A DNA stretch of 64,000 bases from Arachidicoccus ginsenosidivorans (GTDB lineage Bacteria; Bacteroidota; Bacteroidia; Chitinophagales; Chitinophagaceae): NCBI RefSeq assembly GCF_007971385.1, contig NZ_CP042434.1:2666001-2730000 (forward strand), read 5' to 3'. Below are positions 9,258 through 18,623 of this stretch, piece by piece (positions within the stretch are counted from its first letter, which is position 1; each line of letters begins with the position of its first letter). The notes beneath the pieces were generated by a model, which was given only the letters and a program-made list of their open reading frames with translations, ran no database searches and had not been told where the DNA came from. The translations under genes and the position numbers were made by a program.

Positions 9258-11375
9258 TTATTTTATCTCGTCGATGGAAACTGGTTGGGGCAACCTGCTT
9301 AAGATATTGACGGCAGTATCTGCTGCCTTCTGAAACCCGAGGTGGGCCAGCTTTTCATCGTAAGAGGCTGCTGTGATATGCATGCCTTGTTCAAGCGCGG
9401 TCAATTTTACCGTCCCGGTATCTGCAAATACCTTGGCAAAGGCTACGCCAAGCCGGATATCCGGACTTTGATTGGTCTGGAAGCTTTTATCCTTATAAAG
9501 AATCTTACTAATTGAGAGTAATACCTGCTTTTTGATGGTATCTACCTTTAAAATAGTGCCGTCGCCAACAAAGGCAACTTTTTGACTGCCCAGTGGCGGC
9601 GTGCCGTCAGGTTGAGGCGCTTGTTGTGTATTTACATCAGGTATGGTGGTGTCAAAATCAATCCAGCCATAATCTTTGAAAAAGACCTGGACCCAGGCAT
9701 GTGCCTGATCTTCATAAAACCAATACCAGCCGGGATTTTTACTACTTCTGTCCACTGTCAGAAAGCCTGTCGCAATTCTGGAGGGAATGTGCAGGGCCCT
9801 AAGCATAAATAAAGTAGCCCCTGCATAGTAGGCGCAATATCCTTTGCGGTTCGTAAATAGAAAGTAGTCCAGTTTATTGGCGCCGGGAAGTCCTGGTTCT
9901 CCTGGATTGTCGGTATACTGAAATAATGGTTGGCCGAACTCATCTTTGCTTAAAAAATAGTCGCGGATAGCCAGCATCTTATCAATGGTGGTCGTATCTG
10001 AGCTGGTGATAGTATCTGCCAGATCACGTATCTGCTGATAGGATTTACCCTGCGGCATCCGGGTATAATAAGCCAGGAAATTGCTGTCAATACCATTATA
10101 ACCGGTGTCTCTCCTTAAAACGTCATACCGCGCTTTCTGAAAATCCTCCAGCATGGTATTGCCAGCCGGGTTATAAACAAAATAGGCGCTATTTAGATTG
10201 CTGACCCACATTTTTGCATGGTAGGCGGCCGTATATTGACTAGCATACTCATAGGGTACAGGTATAGGTTGTACAGAAAAGGCTGTACTGGGCGCCAGAT
10301 AATCGTGTGGCGACAGGGCTACTTTATATACATCGGCCTCTACTACTTTTCTGTTTACTGTGGCCAGCGAGTTTTTTATTGCGGTACTGTCTGTTTTGGT
10401 GAAAAACAGAGAAATCTGTGATGGATCCGGGTTAAACAGGTCATTATAAGGCCTGGTCGTATCCGTCGCAAATGTCTGTGTGGTGCTATCAAATCTGGTA
10501 TAATAATCTGCTGTAAAATATAAGGGATTCTGGGTAGTGCCATCTGCAAAGAAATTATTGAGGTGCGCCACAAATACCAGCTGTTTGGTCTTGCTCAGTG
10601 AACCACTGAGCGGCATTTTGCCGGTATTGCTAAGTGTCCCGTCCCGGTTCACTTTAGTCATGCGCTGGCTATTGGACTTCTCATCATTATAATGAGATTC
10701 TACTTTTTTCCAGGCATTCTCTATCGCGGTAAAATCTTTTCTAAAAGTATAAAAAATGATCGCAAAAATCACAATAATCAGCCCGAAAAAGCCGCTGACT
10801 CTTTTAGTCAGATACCACCTAAAGGAGGACTGGTGCTCATTTAAATTACGGATCAGTTCAGAAGCATAGATAATATAGAAGGTGTAAAGTAATACGGGTA
10901 TAAAGCCCAGTGCAATAGCCCCTGCTGTAACCGTTGTGATTTTGCTGACAATAATAATCTCAATAGCCAGTAAAAACAACACCCAGACCACTGTGAAAAA
11001 ACGCCACCTGCTAAACCCAAAACCGACCAACCAGCCAATGGAAAAGATAAAAACAAATATCAGGTATTGAACGGAGAAGAAGAACATGTCAAATTCCCCT
11101 ACAGCGACTTGCTTTAAAAGTTGATATCCTAAATAATAGCAAAGTGCCAGCACAAGCGCAGTACTGATAAATCTGAATCGCCAGCTGTAAAAAATAAGTG
11201 ATAACAGGATGCCTAGAGAAAAGTAAACACCTTGATAGATCCATTGATTTTGCAGGATGACATAATTGGCGTTGAGTTTCAACAGTACCATAAAGGCAAA
11301 GAAGATGGTGGGCAGTGCCAAAAGGAGGCACTGCACGCCCAATTTTTTCCAACTATGTGCTCTTTCTATGTGCAT
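9258..11375 (-). CDS. Multi-pass membrane protein with transglutaminase-like domain (TgpA type)
   Basis: 705 residues. The first ~210 residues hold about seven hydrophobic helices. A periplasmic region follows, with a transglutaminase core. Its catalytic residues are visible as Cys514 (RKGYCAYYAGATLF), His559 (EDQAHAWVQVFF) and Asp575 (YGWIDFDTTIPD). The fold is that of TgpA-like proteins, whose reaction here is not known; many act as peptidases or cross-linkers in the periplasm. It starts 22 bases after the DUF58 gene. It stops at 9258 in the same frame as the DUF4129 segment downstream, with which it may form one protein of about 866 residues. An AGGAGG lies just after the stop. Confidence 0.88.
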   Translation of the reverse strand: MHIERAHSWKKLGVQCLLLALPTIFFAFMVLLKLNANYVILQNQWIYQGVYFSLGILLSLIFYSWRFRFISTALVLALCYYLGYQLLKQVAVGEFDMFFFSVQYLIFVFIFSIGWLVGFGFSRWRFFTVVWVLFLLAIEIIIVSKITTVTAGAIALGFIPVLLYTFYIIYASELIRNLNEHQSSFRWYLTKRVSGFFGLIIVIFAIIFYTFRKDFTAIENAWKKVESHYNDEKSNSQRMTKVNRDGTLSNTGKMPLSGSLSKTKQLVFVAHLNNFFADGTTQNPLYFTADYYTRFDSTTQTFATDTTRPYNDLFNPDPSQISLFFTKTDSTAIKNSLATVNRKVVEADVYKVALSPHDYLAPSTAFSVQPIPVPYEYASQYTAAYHAKMWVSNLNSAYFVYNPAGNTMLEDFQKARYDVLRRDTGYNGIDSNFLAYYTRMPQGKSYQQIRDLADTITSSDTTTIDKMLAIRDYFLSKDEFGQPLFQYTDNPGEPGLPGANKLDYFLFTNRKGYCAYYAGATLFMLRALHIPSRIATGFLTVDRSSKNPGWYWFYEDQAHAWVQVFFKDYGWIDFDTTIPDVNTQQAPQPDGTPPLGSQKVAFVGDGTILKVDTIKKQVLLSISKILYKDKSFQTNQSPDIRLGVAFAKVFADTGTVKLTALEQGMHITAASYDEKLAHLGFQKAADTAVNILSRLPQPVSIDEIK

Positions 11376-11397
11376 TGTAGGTTGCTTTCTTTGCTAC

Positions 11398-12759
11398 TTA
11401 ACTTAATTGTGGTATTGTTTTAATGATTTTACTGAGTGCTTGTTCATTAGCCACCAGCTGTCTTCTAAGAGAGGATAATGCCCATCTGGATTGATATCTG
11501 GCTCTTTTGTCCTTTTCTGCCTGCAGAAAGAACCAGGAAAGCCAGCTGGAAAGCCTTTGTCTGCCAATACAGGAAGATAAAGGCACCAGTATAAAAGTGA
11601 TCTCCCGACCATACTCTTCAATTAATTGCTGTACTTGCTCAATACCTGTCAGAGAGGAGATGACCACTACCGCTGCATGTCTGGTATTGACAAAGTTTAG
11701 AATATCCTTTGTCCCCTGCCAGGTACTTAGCGCGATCAGATGCTTGATCTCTTCTTCCTTAATTGGGTGACCGTCGAATGTGACCGCCTTTTCAGGCTGG
11801 TCAGATACCCATCTAAGATCTGCATGTTCCTTTTTGATAGACTGATAGATATTCCAGACTTTATTTTTATAAAAATTGAGCAAAGGTTCATCCGTAATCT
11901 CATTATGGGCATCCATGTAGGCTGAGTAAAATGATACGTATAGGTGCATATGCGACGCATATGGCTCCAGGATCTCCGGCGTACGGATCATCAGCTCTCT
12001 GTTTTTTGCATAGATTTTCCAGACGATTCTACGGATATCATCTTGGTTTTCAAACTTTTTGTAGTTAAAAAGATCCCCTTTTACCCGGCGCATACGCTCA
12101 ATTCTGTGTACTCGTTTTTCTGTATTGCGGTGCGTCGCGGAAATACTGGTCTGCGGACCATTGATTGGCGGTGTATAAAATCTTTCAGAACTGGCCAGGT
12201 TAATCGCCATGGAAAAGAACTGCAAAAAATCCTCAAAGTAGACGATAACACTAGAAATTCGATATTCTTGTATGTTTTCTATTTTCCAGTCGTAGAATCC
12301 TTCCAGCTGCTGATTAAACCAGTTGGCATGTTCATCCTCTACGAGTTGGATCTTATCAGAAAAAGTGCCATTATCGTATACAAAGCGGAGCTTAATATAA
12401 CCCAGTATGGGCCTTAGGATAGGGCGCAGCTTTAATTCTATGGGTTGATAAGGCGTGTCAAATGGCCGGGTCTTTATATGAAACTGGACTTTGCCCCTTT
12501 TTCTATTGATATAAAAATAGATCCAGGAAACGATAACACTCAACAGAGATAGGCCTAAAAAGGCAATGCTGACATATAAAGTAATCTTTAATAAGAGGAC
12601 AAATACATCCTGAAAAGGGGTGTCTGGTAATTTGGGTTGGGCCTTCAACCAGACAAAACACAGCGCCGAGCCTATTAAAAACAGGCAGAAATAACCCGTA
12701 ACGGGTGCGTAAAACCCAAGCTGCTTGAGTGTCTTTCTTATGGAGACCTTATGCTGCAT
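11398..12759 (-). CDS. DUF58 domain protein, first gene of the MoxR operon
   Basis: 453 residues. Two transmembrane helices (about 18-36 and 49-80) are followed by a cytoplasmic or periplasmic beta-rich region. The DUF58 signature is GDLFNYKKFENQDDIRRIVWK, followed by AKNRELMIRTPE. A vWA-like region comes after it (HAAVVVISSLTG, ITFILVPLSS). DUF58 proteins are the usual partners of MoxR ATPases. It starts the minus-strand operon, reading away from the methyltransferase gene, with about 155 bases between their start codons. Confidence 0.87.
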   Translation of the reverse strand: MQHKVSIRKTLKQLGFYAPVTGYFCLFLIGSALCFVWLKAQPKLPDTPFQDVFVLLLKITLYVSIAFLGLSLLSVIVSWIYFYINRKRGKVQFHIKTRPFDTPYQPIELKLRPILRPILGYIKLRFVYDNGTFSDKIQLVEDEHANWFNQQLEGFYDWKIENIQEYRISSVIVYFEDFLQFFSMAINLASSERFYTPPINGPQTSISATHRNTEKRVHRIERMRRVKGDLFNYKKFENQDDIRRIVWKIYAKNRELMIRTPEILEPYASHMHLYVSFYSAYMDAHNEITDEPLLNFYKNKVWNIYQSIKKEHADLRWVSDQPEKAVTFDGHPIKEEEIKHLIALSTWQGTKDILNFVNTRHAAVVVISSLTGIEQVQQLIEEYGREITFILVPLSSCIGRQRLSSWLSWFFLQAEKDKRARYQSRWALSSLRRQLVANEQALSKIIKTIPQLS

Positions 12760-12914
12760 AAATCTACCGTGAAGTTAGCGCATTAATAATCAATGACCTA
12801 TTTACCCCTTTATATTTTGCAAAATTAATAGGTTTGTCTGGTGATTAACGCACAATATATCACATTTAATTTGTTCCTTTGCCCAAAGAGGCGGTCCGAC
12901 CGCTTAGCATTTTT

Positions 12915-13820
12915 ATGGAAAATACAATTGTTCATAGGGTTTGTCCGGTTTGTGGAAGTAATGCCGTCAGCAGAGCGCTGGAGGCAAAGGATCACACTGT
13001 ATCCAAACAAACCTTTGAGATTTGGAGCTGTCAAGATTGCTCTTTTAGGTTTACACAAGCGGTGCCGGCAGAAGAATTTATCGGAAAATATTATAAGTCA
13101 GACGAATACGTGTCTCATAGCAACACCAAAAAGGGGGTTGTTAACCGGTTGTATCATGCTGTACGTAAAAGAACCTTGCAACAAAAATTACAACTAGTCC
13201 GTCAGGCCTCCGGCCAGATGGAAGGTTATTTGTTGGATGTAGGAGCAGGTACAGGTGCTTTTGCCAGCGTTATGCAAGGTGCTGGTTGGAAAGTAACCGG
13301 CCTGGAACCGGATCAGGATGCCAGAAATAATGCTGCCAGAGACTATCAGGTTGAATTACAGAGCTTAAGCCATCTATTTAATCTGTCAGCTGATCATTAT
13401 GATGTCATAACGCTTTGGCATGTCTTAGAGCATGTTCATAAGTTGCATGATTATCTGGACACCTTTAAAAAGTTATTGACGCAAGACGGAACCTTGATTA
13501 TCGCTGTCCCCAATTATACCAGTTACGATGCCAAGTACTATGGCAGGGATTGGGCGGCCTGGGATGTACCTAGGCATTTATGGCATTTTTCCCCAAAAAG
13601 CATGGAGGTTTTGATGAAAAAACACGGTTTAACCGTCACCAAAATGCTTCCCATGAAATTTGACAGCTTTTATGTCAGTATGCTTAGCGAAAAATACCGC
13701 AACGGGACAGGGAATTTGTTCCGAGCGTTTTGGGAAGGACTTAGTTCTAACAAAAAGGCTGAAGGAGATGCAAAGAAATACAGCTCGGTGATCTATATCA
13801 TCAAAAAAGCAGAGGTGTAG
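12915..13820 (+). CDS. Class I SAM-dependent methyltransferase with N-terminal zinc-ribbon-like motif
   Basis: 301 residues from the ATG at 12915; the frame extends upstream to a TTG, but the ATG sits directly before a conserved start. The N-terminus has CPVCGS and CQDCSF, four cysteines spaced like a small zinc site. The Rossmann domain has LLDVGAGTGAFASVMQ (motif I, SAM binding), VTGLEPD (motif II), and ITLWHVLEHVHKLHDYL, then GTLIIAVPNYTSYDAKYYG. This is the Methyltransf_23 type often linked to glycan or lipid modification. The substrate is unknown. It is divergent from the MoxR operon and appears monocistronic. Confidence 0.85.
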   Translation: MENTIVHRVCPVCGSNAVSRALEAKDHTVSKQTFEIWSCQDCSFRFTQAVPAEEFIGKYYKSDEYVSHSNTKKGVVNRLYHAVRKRTLQQKLQLVRQASGQMEGYLLDVGAGTGAFASVMQGAGWKVTGLEPDQDARNNAARDYQVELQSLSHLFNLSADHYDVITLWHVLEHVHKLHDYLDTFKKLLTQDGTLIIAVPNYTSYDAKYYGRDWAAWDVPRHLWHFSPKSMEVLMKKHGLTVTKMLPMKFDSFYVSMLSEKYRNGTGNLFRAFWEGLSSNKKAEGDAKKYSSVIYIIKKAEV

Positions 13821-14077
13821 AAGAATAGTTAGGACAAGCCCTGGAAAAATAAGAATCTACATACGAGGTTCAGGATACTACTGAATTGAGCTTAATTGCT
13901 ATAAGGGCAAAGTCTATAGTTGACTACAGTAGTGAAGTGAATAGGAGATGGGAATTGCGGAAGATTTTGCGTAGACTGGACTAATAAGGATTTTGCTGAA
14001 TTCAAAAGAAGCACTTTGGTGCACACGATTACTAAAGCCATGGTAGCCGCTATTATAAATCTGGTTGAATATACCCC

Positions 14078-14118
<41 letters not shown>

Positions 14119-14146
14119 TTAACATACTGGTCCAGTAATAAAAAAA

Positions 14147-14168
14147 GGGCTCTTCAAATGAAGAGCCC
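14147..14168 (-). terminator. Rho-independent terminator of the T9SS cargo gene
   Basis: A perfect 9-bp stem GGGCTCTTC / GAAGAGCCC with a 4-base loop. On the minus strand it is followed by six T. It lies 22 bases beyond the stop of the gene at 14191. Confidence 0.88.
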
Positions 14169-14190
14169 CTTTTCATAACAGGTTTTATTC

Positions 14191-16527
14191 TTATTTCTTA
14201 ATAAACTTGCTGTTAACTTTATTACCATCTTTGGTTACTACTGTTACGAAGTAGATACCTTGAGATAGGTTGCGAACACTTATATGACTATTGGTTGCTG
14301 TTTGTACTAAACGTCCACTTGCGTCATAAATGCTGACAGTTTTGATATCGCTCAGACCAGTAATGGTGATATCATTGCTGGCTGGGTTTGGATTGATAGA
14401 GAATCCTGCTACTCTGCCACCTGTGATGCTTACGATGTTTGAAGATTTGATGCCGTCATTTTTAACAACGTTCAGTTTGTAGTAGCTCTTAGCTCCTGGA
14501 TTATGATCCGTAAATGAGTAGTCAATAGACTTGGTAGAGATACCTGCTGCATCTACAGAACCGATAGTAGAGAAGTTGGTGCCATCATTAGAACGAAGTA
14601 CATCGAAACGGATGCTGCCTTGTTCTGATTCTGTGGTCCAGGTTACTACTGCATTCTTGTTAGCATCCAGATTAACGTCGAAGTTGGTGAGGGTAACTGG
14701 AAGGGCTGCTCCGATTGAAAGTGTTTTAGAGATATGACCTGCTGGCAGGTTATTAGCCTGGTCAAATACATCAGCTTCAATCTGAAGATTACCTTCAGCA
14801 TCGGGTGTACCTGTAACATTACCATCTTCATCAATGTCTAATCCGTTATCAACAGGTATTGCTGCAAACGCAGTGGTGCTAATTGAAGCTAGAGGTCCTG
14901 CTGCATAAATGGCTGGAATTGCTGCCATTGCATACCTATTAAAAATATCAGATTTGGATAAGTTGACTTTTACGGTACCACTTGTGAATACTCCTGTAAT
15001 ATTTTGCAGTTTGTATATAGGAGTATGTGGAAGGTTTGGATTAGTAGCAACAGTGATATCTAGTTTACCTGTATATGGTGTACCGGCATTACCGCTACTT
15101 AAGTCAGAGCTGCTAATTGTAGCAATTTTCATATTAAGTGCAGTTCTGGCAGATGCATCTGAACAACCATCCCTTTCAGAAGCAGCATAGTAAGTTTTAT
15201 TTGCGGTAAGGGTAACAGGAGAGGTAACTATATTTCCACCTTCGGCTGCATCATACCAAACAATACCATCTGTACCATTAGCATTTACATAAGAATTCAA
15301 ATTAACAGAAGTGTTTGCATATGCATACTGGTCTGCTTCGCCATCTTTAAGTTGTGGTGCAGCAACTAAAACATCAGCACCGTAAATATTAATACTTCCA
15401 TTTCCTAATAAAGATGAAACACTTGCAACACCGCCAATTTGAATGGAAATGCGGTCAAAAGTGGTTGACGTTTGCCCACCCGTTGGAACTACTGCTGCAG
15501 TGATTTCGCTAATTGTTGTGCTTTGCGGAAATAATTGTAGGGTTAATAATGAGGATGTTTCGTCTATATTTGCGCCAACTTGGTTTGGTCCATCATATGC
15601 TTTGATAACCATACCATGTAATGCTGCAAGATCCAGAAGACCTGCATTAGGATTATTGAGTAAAATTCTGATAGAATCGCCAACTTTTGCTGGAGTATTT
15701 AAAGTTAAATTTAATACAGTCGTATTTAAAACATTGATTGGATTAAGTGTTGCTGCAGTAGTGGGATCCTGATCCACCGCATATTCGGGATGCGTAATTG
15801 TGCTTAAGTCGCCAACTGTTGAGGCTAATGGGCTAGCCGCTGTGCTGTAAGTCCAGTCAATGGTTTTGGGACATCCTGGAGATGTGGGTACGTCGCCGTA
15901 GATATATGCATGAAATAAGTCTCCTGAATAGGCGACGCCAGCAAGGGGGGCTTTTAGCTCTAAATAAATACCGTTTGATGGAGCCGTTGTAACGTATGCA
16001 AGTTCATCTGTGCCTGCTCCAGATAATAATGAAACCAATGTGTTTCCGCCAGACGTTGAAGGTCCTGGTGTTCTTGTTGCATCGGCATTTCCTGGAGTTC
16101 CGCTAAGGTCCGTGAATGATCCCACTGTTGTATTGCCTAGTAGTCCGGCTACGTCAAGTCCTAATAAGCCTGCAGAAACTCCTAATTTAATGTGTACAAC
16201 TGTTCCAGTTGGTAATGTTCGTACGGAGTTGTCTGGATTCCGGAACTGTAAATATTGTCTTACTGTTGTTCCGAGTAAACCTAAAGTAATATTAGGAGTT
16301 GAATAATCTTGAAGAGTTGAGGAAGTTATTGCGTTTCCTGGGTTAGTAACAGTTGAAATTTCAGTAGGGACCACTACAACTGTAGTATTATCCGCACTAA
16401 AATTTTGAACAGTTGCATAAATCCTGCCTGTATACTGTGCACTAGCCGTTCCGAATAATCCGCAAATACTAGCGAGGCCAGCGATAGCCAGTATTCGTTT
16501 GGGATTTTGTAGTAAAAATGTTTTCAT
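14191..16527 (-). CDS. Secreted protein with C-terminal type IX secretion sorting domain
   Basis: 778 residues. The signal peptide is unusual in having an extended charged start, then ILAIAGLASICGLFGTASA-QY. The bulk is beta-rich and serine/threonine-rich with an Ig-like segment (LTANKTYYAASERDGCSDASA). The last ~75 residues form a type A sorting domain: FSINPNPASNDITITG, VSIYDASGRLVQ, ISVRNLSQGIYFVTVVTKDG, KFIKK. The protein should be exported by Sec, moved across the outer membrane by the T9SS and anchored or released. No catalytic motif is seen, so adhesin-like or structural roles are likely. It has its own promoter, with a palindrome over it, and its own terminator. Confidence 0.87.
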   Translation of the reverse strand: MKTFLLQNPKRILAIAGLASICGLFGTASAQYTGRIYATVQNFSADNTTVVVVPTEISTVTNPGNAITSSTLQDYSTPNITLGLLGTTVRQYLQFRNPDNSVRTLPTGTVVHIKLGVSAGLLGLDVAGLLGNTTVGSFTDLSGTPGNADATRTPGPSTSGGNTLVSLLSGAGTDELAYVTTAPSNGIYLELKAPLAGVAYSGDLFHAYIYGDVPTSPGCPKTIDWTYSTAASPLASTVGDLSTITHPEYAVDQDPTTAATLNPINVLNTTVLNLTLNTPAKVGDSIRILLNNPNAGLLDLAALHGMVIKAYDGPNQVGANIDETSSLLTLQLFPQSTTISEITAAVVPTGGQTSTTFDRISIQIGGVASVSSLLGNGSINIYGADVLVAAPQLKDGEADQYAYANTSVNLNSYVNANGTDGIVWYDAAEGGNIVTSPVTLTANKTYYAASERDGCSDASARTALNMKIATISSSDLSSGNAGTPYTGKLDITVATNPNLPHTPIYKLQNITGVFTSGTVKVNLSKSDIFNRYAMAAIPAIYAAGPLASISTTAFAAIPVDNGLDIDEDGNVTGTPDAEGNLQIEADVFDQANNLPAGHISKTLSIGAALPVTLTNFDVNLDANKNAVVTWTTESEQGSIRFDVLRSNDGTNFSTIGSVDAAGISTKSIDYSFTDHNPGAKSYYKLNVVKNDGIKSSNIVSITGGRVAGFSINPNPASNDITITGLSDIKTVSIYDASGRLVQTATNSHISVRNLSQGIYFVTVVTKDGNKVNSKFIKK

Positions 16528-16958
16528 GGTACGATTGAAATTTTGCTGTTATGAATATGATTGAAGTGTAAAGTTAGTCGGCGCATTGTCAACTATTGAC
16601 AATGCGATTGGTAGTTAGGAACTTATATGGCAAAAATGGGAATTGAGCAGGCACAAAAAGCACCGGAACTATGGTTGATTTCATAATTCTGGTGATAATG
16701 AATTGATAGATTGTATGTTAGAGTATACTATTCTTTTTTATGTGTTTGGTTTTGATCTCAGATGGCAATCTAAAAACTACCCAAAGCACTGAACAATAAT
16801 TTTTTGTTAGTTAATTTTTACTCCTTTTTGACGCTAAAATGTTTTAAATGCGCTTTTTAATAATTGAAAATTTCGCCTTTAATCTTGTTGTATTGGTTTT
16901 TTAATTTTCTTTCATTTATTGCTGTTTGCTTATACTGATATCAGCTAAGGTGAATGCT
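16528..16958. other. Intergenic region between WYL regulator and T9SS cargo gene
   Basis: Contains the promoter and palindrome of the T9SS gene at its left end. The rest (about 16610-16958) is AT-rich and shows nothing recognisable. Confidence 0.5.
16568..16606 (-). promoter_or_regulatory. Promoter with an 11-bp-arm palindrome upstream of the T9SS cargo gene
   Basis: On the minus strand TAACTTTA (16575-16568) fits the -7 element. Directly upstream is a perfect inverted repeat, CGCATTGTCAA (16582-16592), CTA, TTGACAATGCG (16596-16606), which covers the -33 area. This is the classical place for a repressor or activator site. A related TTGACA repeat occurs near 18234-18250. Confidence 0.55.
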
Positions 16959-17990
16959 TCATTGGGTCAGATTCAGGTAGATATCCATCATGGTGACCAG
17001 TTTCTCCTTTAGCTTTTCCTGGAGCAGGTCTGGTCCTAGGACTTTAACCTGGTTGCCCCATCCAAAGACCCAGTCCACAAGTTCGGCATTGATTCCTGTG
17101 TTCATGCGCATCTCCCATTTACCAGACGGCTTTTGACCAAAACGCTGTGTACAATGCCAGAATCGGTTACTAATATAAGTGCCAGCGCCGCAGCTGAACT
17201 CCAGTTTTATATCATAGATCTCATTATCAATATTTGGAGCCACCCCGAACCTTTTACTGGCCTGGGCGTAAAAATGATCCATAAACTTTTGGGTACTGAA
17301 AATATTCTCCAATATATCAAATTGCTTGAACCTTGACAGGTCATAAACGACCAGATCCAATGTACTTTCTATTAGTAAAAGCACATAAATACTACCATTA
17401 TGGTAAAGTATCTGCATAGGAAGCATTACGACCGGTAACTTGGGTAAAGTTGCCGGATACCTGACATCCTGAGAGATTTCCATTACTTTAAGCTTGCGGC
17501 TATGCTGCATGGCCCAGATAAGCGTGTCTAAATACTGCTGTTCCTGCTCATTATAAACATACTCATTGAAACTGGATGTCTTAATCTGTGCCTGAGGCAA
17601 AGATTGCATATGATATTCAAACTTGCTTTTGCTTTGCGCTTTAAAAAGGACTTCTTCTATTTTGTCAATAGAATTCTGGCGCTTCTGGGTTAAAGCCCCG
17701 GGAGCCAGATTCTTTAACAATAAGAAGCTTTTTATATCGCTTTCCCCAAATTCATGGGCGCTTTTGTCAAATTCAAATTTCCAGGTCTTTTTGTTATAGT
17801 CGCCGTCAATGGTAATAATCCTACCATCATTTAATGGGAGGTTCTTAATTTCTTCCAGGTATCTATATAAGGTTCGATCAGATATCTCGATATTCTCATA
17901 CCGGATCCAGTCCCGCATACTTTCGAAAGTCACGGGAAATCTTTTGATCTTCTCAATTATTCTTGTTATCGCACTCAATTTGTCAAGCAT
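16959..17990 (-). CDS. HTH/WYL-domain transcriptional regulator
   Basis: 343 residues. The N-terminal ~60 residues form a winged helix-turn-helix (ITRIIEKIKRFPVTFESMRDWI, ISDRTLYRYLEEI). The middle has the WYL ligand-sensing domain (LPMQILYHNGSIYVLLLIES, LVVYDLSRFKQFDILE). The C-terminal WCX-like part has GTYISNRFWHCTQRFGQK and WVFGWGNQVKVLGP. WYL regulators sense small molecules or nucleic acid and often control stress, CRISPR or mobile-element functions. No defence genes are next to it. An inverted repeat 61 bases upstream of its start may be an autoregulatory site. Confidence 0.85.
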   Translation of the reverse strand: MLDKLSAITRIIEKIKRFPVTFESMRDWIRYENIEISDRTLYRYLEEIKNLPLNDGRIITIDGDYNKKTWKFEFDKSAHEFGESDIKSFLLLKNLAPGALTQKRQNSIDKIEEVLFKAQSKSKFEYHMQSLPQAQIKTSSFNEYVYNEQEQQYLDTLIWAMQHSRKLKVMEISQDVRYPATLPKLPVVMLPMQILYHNGSIYVLLLIESTLDLVVYDLSRFKQFDILENIFSTQKFMDHFYAQASKRFGVAPNIDNEIYDIKLEFSCGAGTYISNRFWHCTQRFGQKPSGKWEMRMNTGINAELVDWVFGWGNQVKVLGPDLLQEKLKEKLVTMMDIYLNLTQ

Positions 17991-18050
17991 GCAAAAAATA
18001 TAATTTCTTAATTCATCTGATTAAAAAAATATACCTATTCCATTAGGTCT

Positions 18051-18072
18051 ATTGTTCAGGTATTGGAACAAT
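18051..18072. promoter_or_regulatory. Inverted repeat upstream of the WYL regulator
   Basis: ATTGTTC, 8 bases, GAACAAT: 7-bp perfect arms centred about 70 bases before the WYL gene start. Its position suits an operator bound by that regulator. This is inferred from position only. Confidence 0.4.
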
Positions 18073-18443
18073 ATGCCTCTCATGTTGCTTGTAGGTTGTG
18101 CGTCAGTGGAGTAAGCATCAAAATAACCGACAGATAGGGTTATTCAATTTTGATATCCAGCAAAGGGTTTTGTTGCTTTGATATTCAAACGATTATTTTG
18201 ACTTCGTTTACAACACGAAAATAAAGCGGTTATTGACAGTAATTGACAATATAAAAAAGAGATATGTTTAAAGTTTTGTTTTTGTGATAGTTAGTGTTGT
18301 TTATGTGCATTATTAGCCTCCCTTTTATTTGGATTGAACAGGTATAACCGGTTTCAATTATTGATCTTTTAATTAGTCTTTGTTTTTTTTAGAAAAGAAT
18401 TGAAACTGTCTGAAAATTAATTCCTTTCGCCCGTAAAGTTAAG

Positions 18444-18466
18444 GCATAACAATAAGATTGTTATGC
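18444..18466. repeat. Perfect hairpin GCATAACAAT / ATTGTTATGC
   Basis: 10-bp arms with a 3-base loop (AAG), about 158 bases beyond the stop of the PH-like gene. No T-run follows on the minus strand. On the plus strand an A-rich segment follows. It could be a weak terminator, an RNA end or a protein site. Confidence 0.6.
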
Positions 18467-18623
18467 ATAAAATGAAAAAAAACAAGAAATGTCTAAAAAA
18501 GTTTCGTGATTGTATTCCTCATATCAATTTCTAAGATTTTATAGTTGCGTTTGTGTTTAATTTGACTATTATCGTGGAATTTTTAAGCCCCAGGACGGTG
18601 GTCAAACTTTTAATGTTCTGAGG

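Larger units (their letters stand above)
17991..18623. other. Long intergenic region with two inverted repeats
   Basis: No gene is supportable on either strand. It holds the inverted repeats at 18051-18072 and 18444-18466 and a TTGACA direct repeat near 18234-18250. It separates two minus-strand genes and is unusually long for this part of the genome. Confidence 0.5.
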
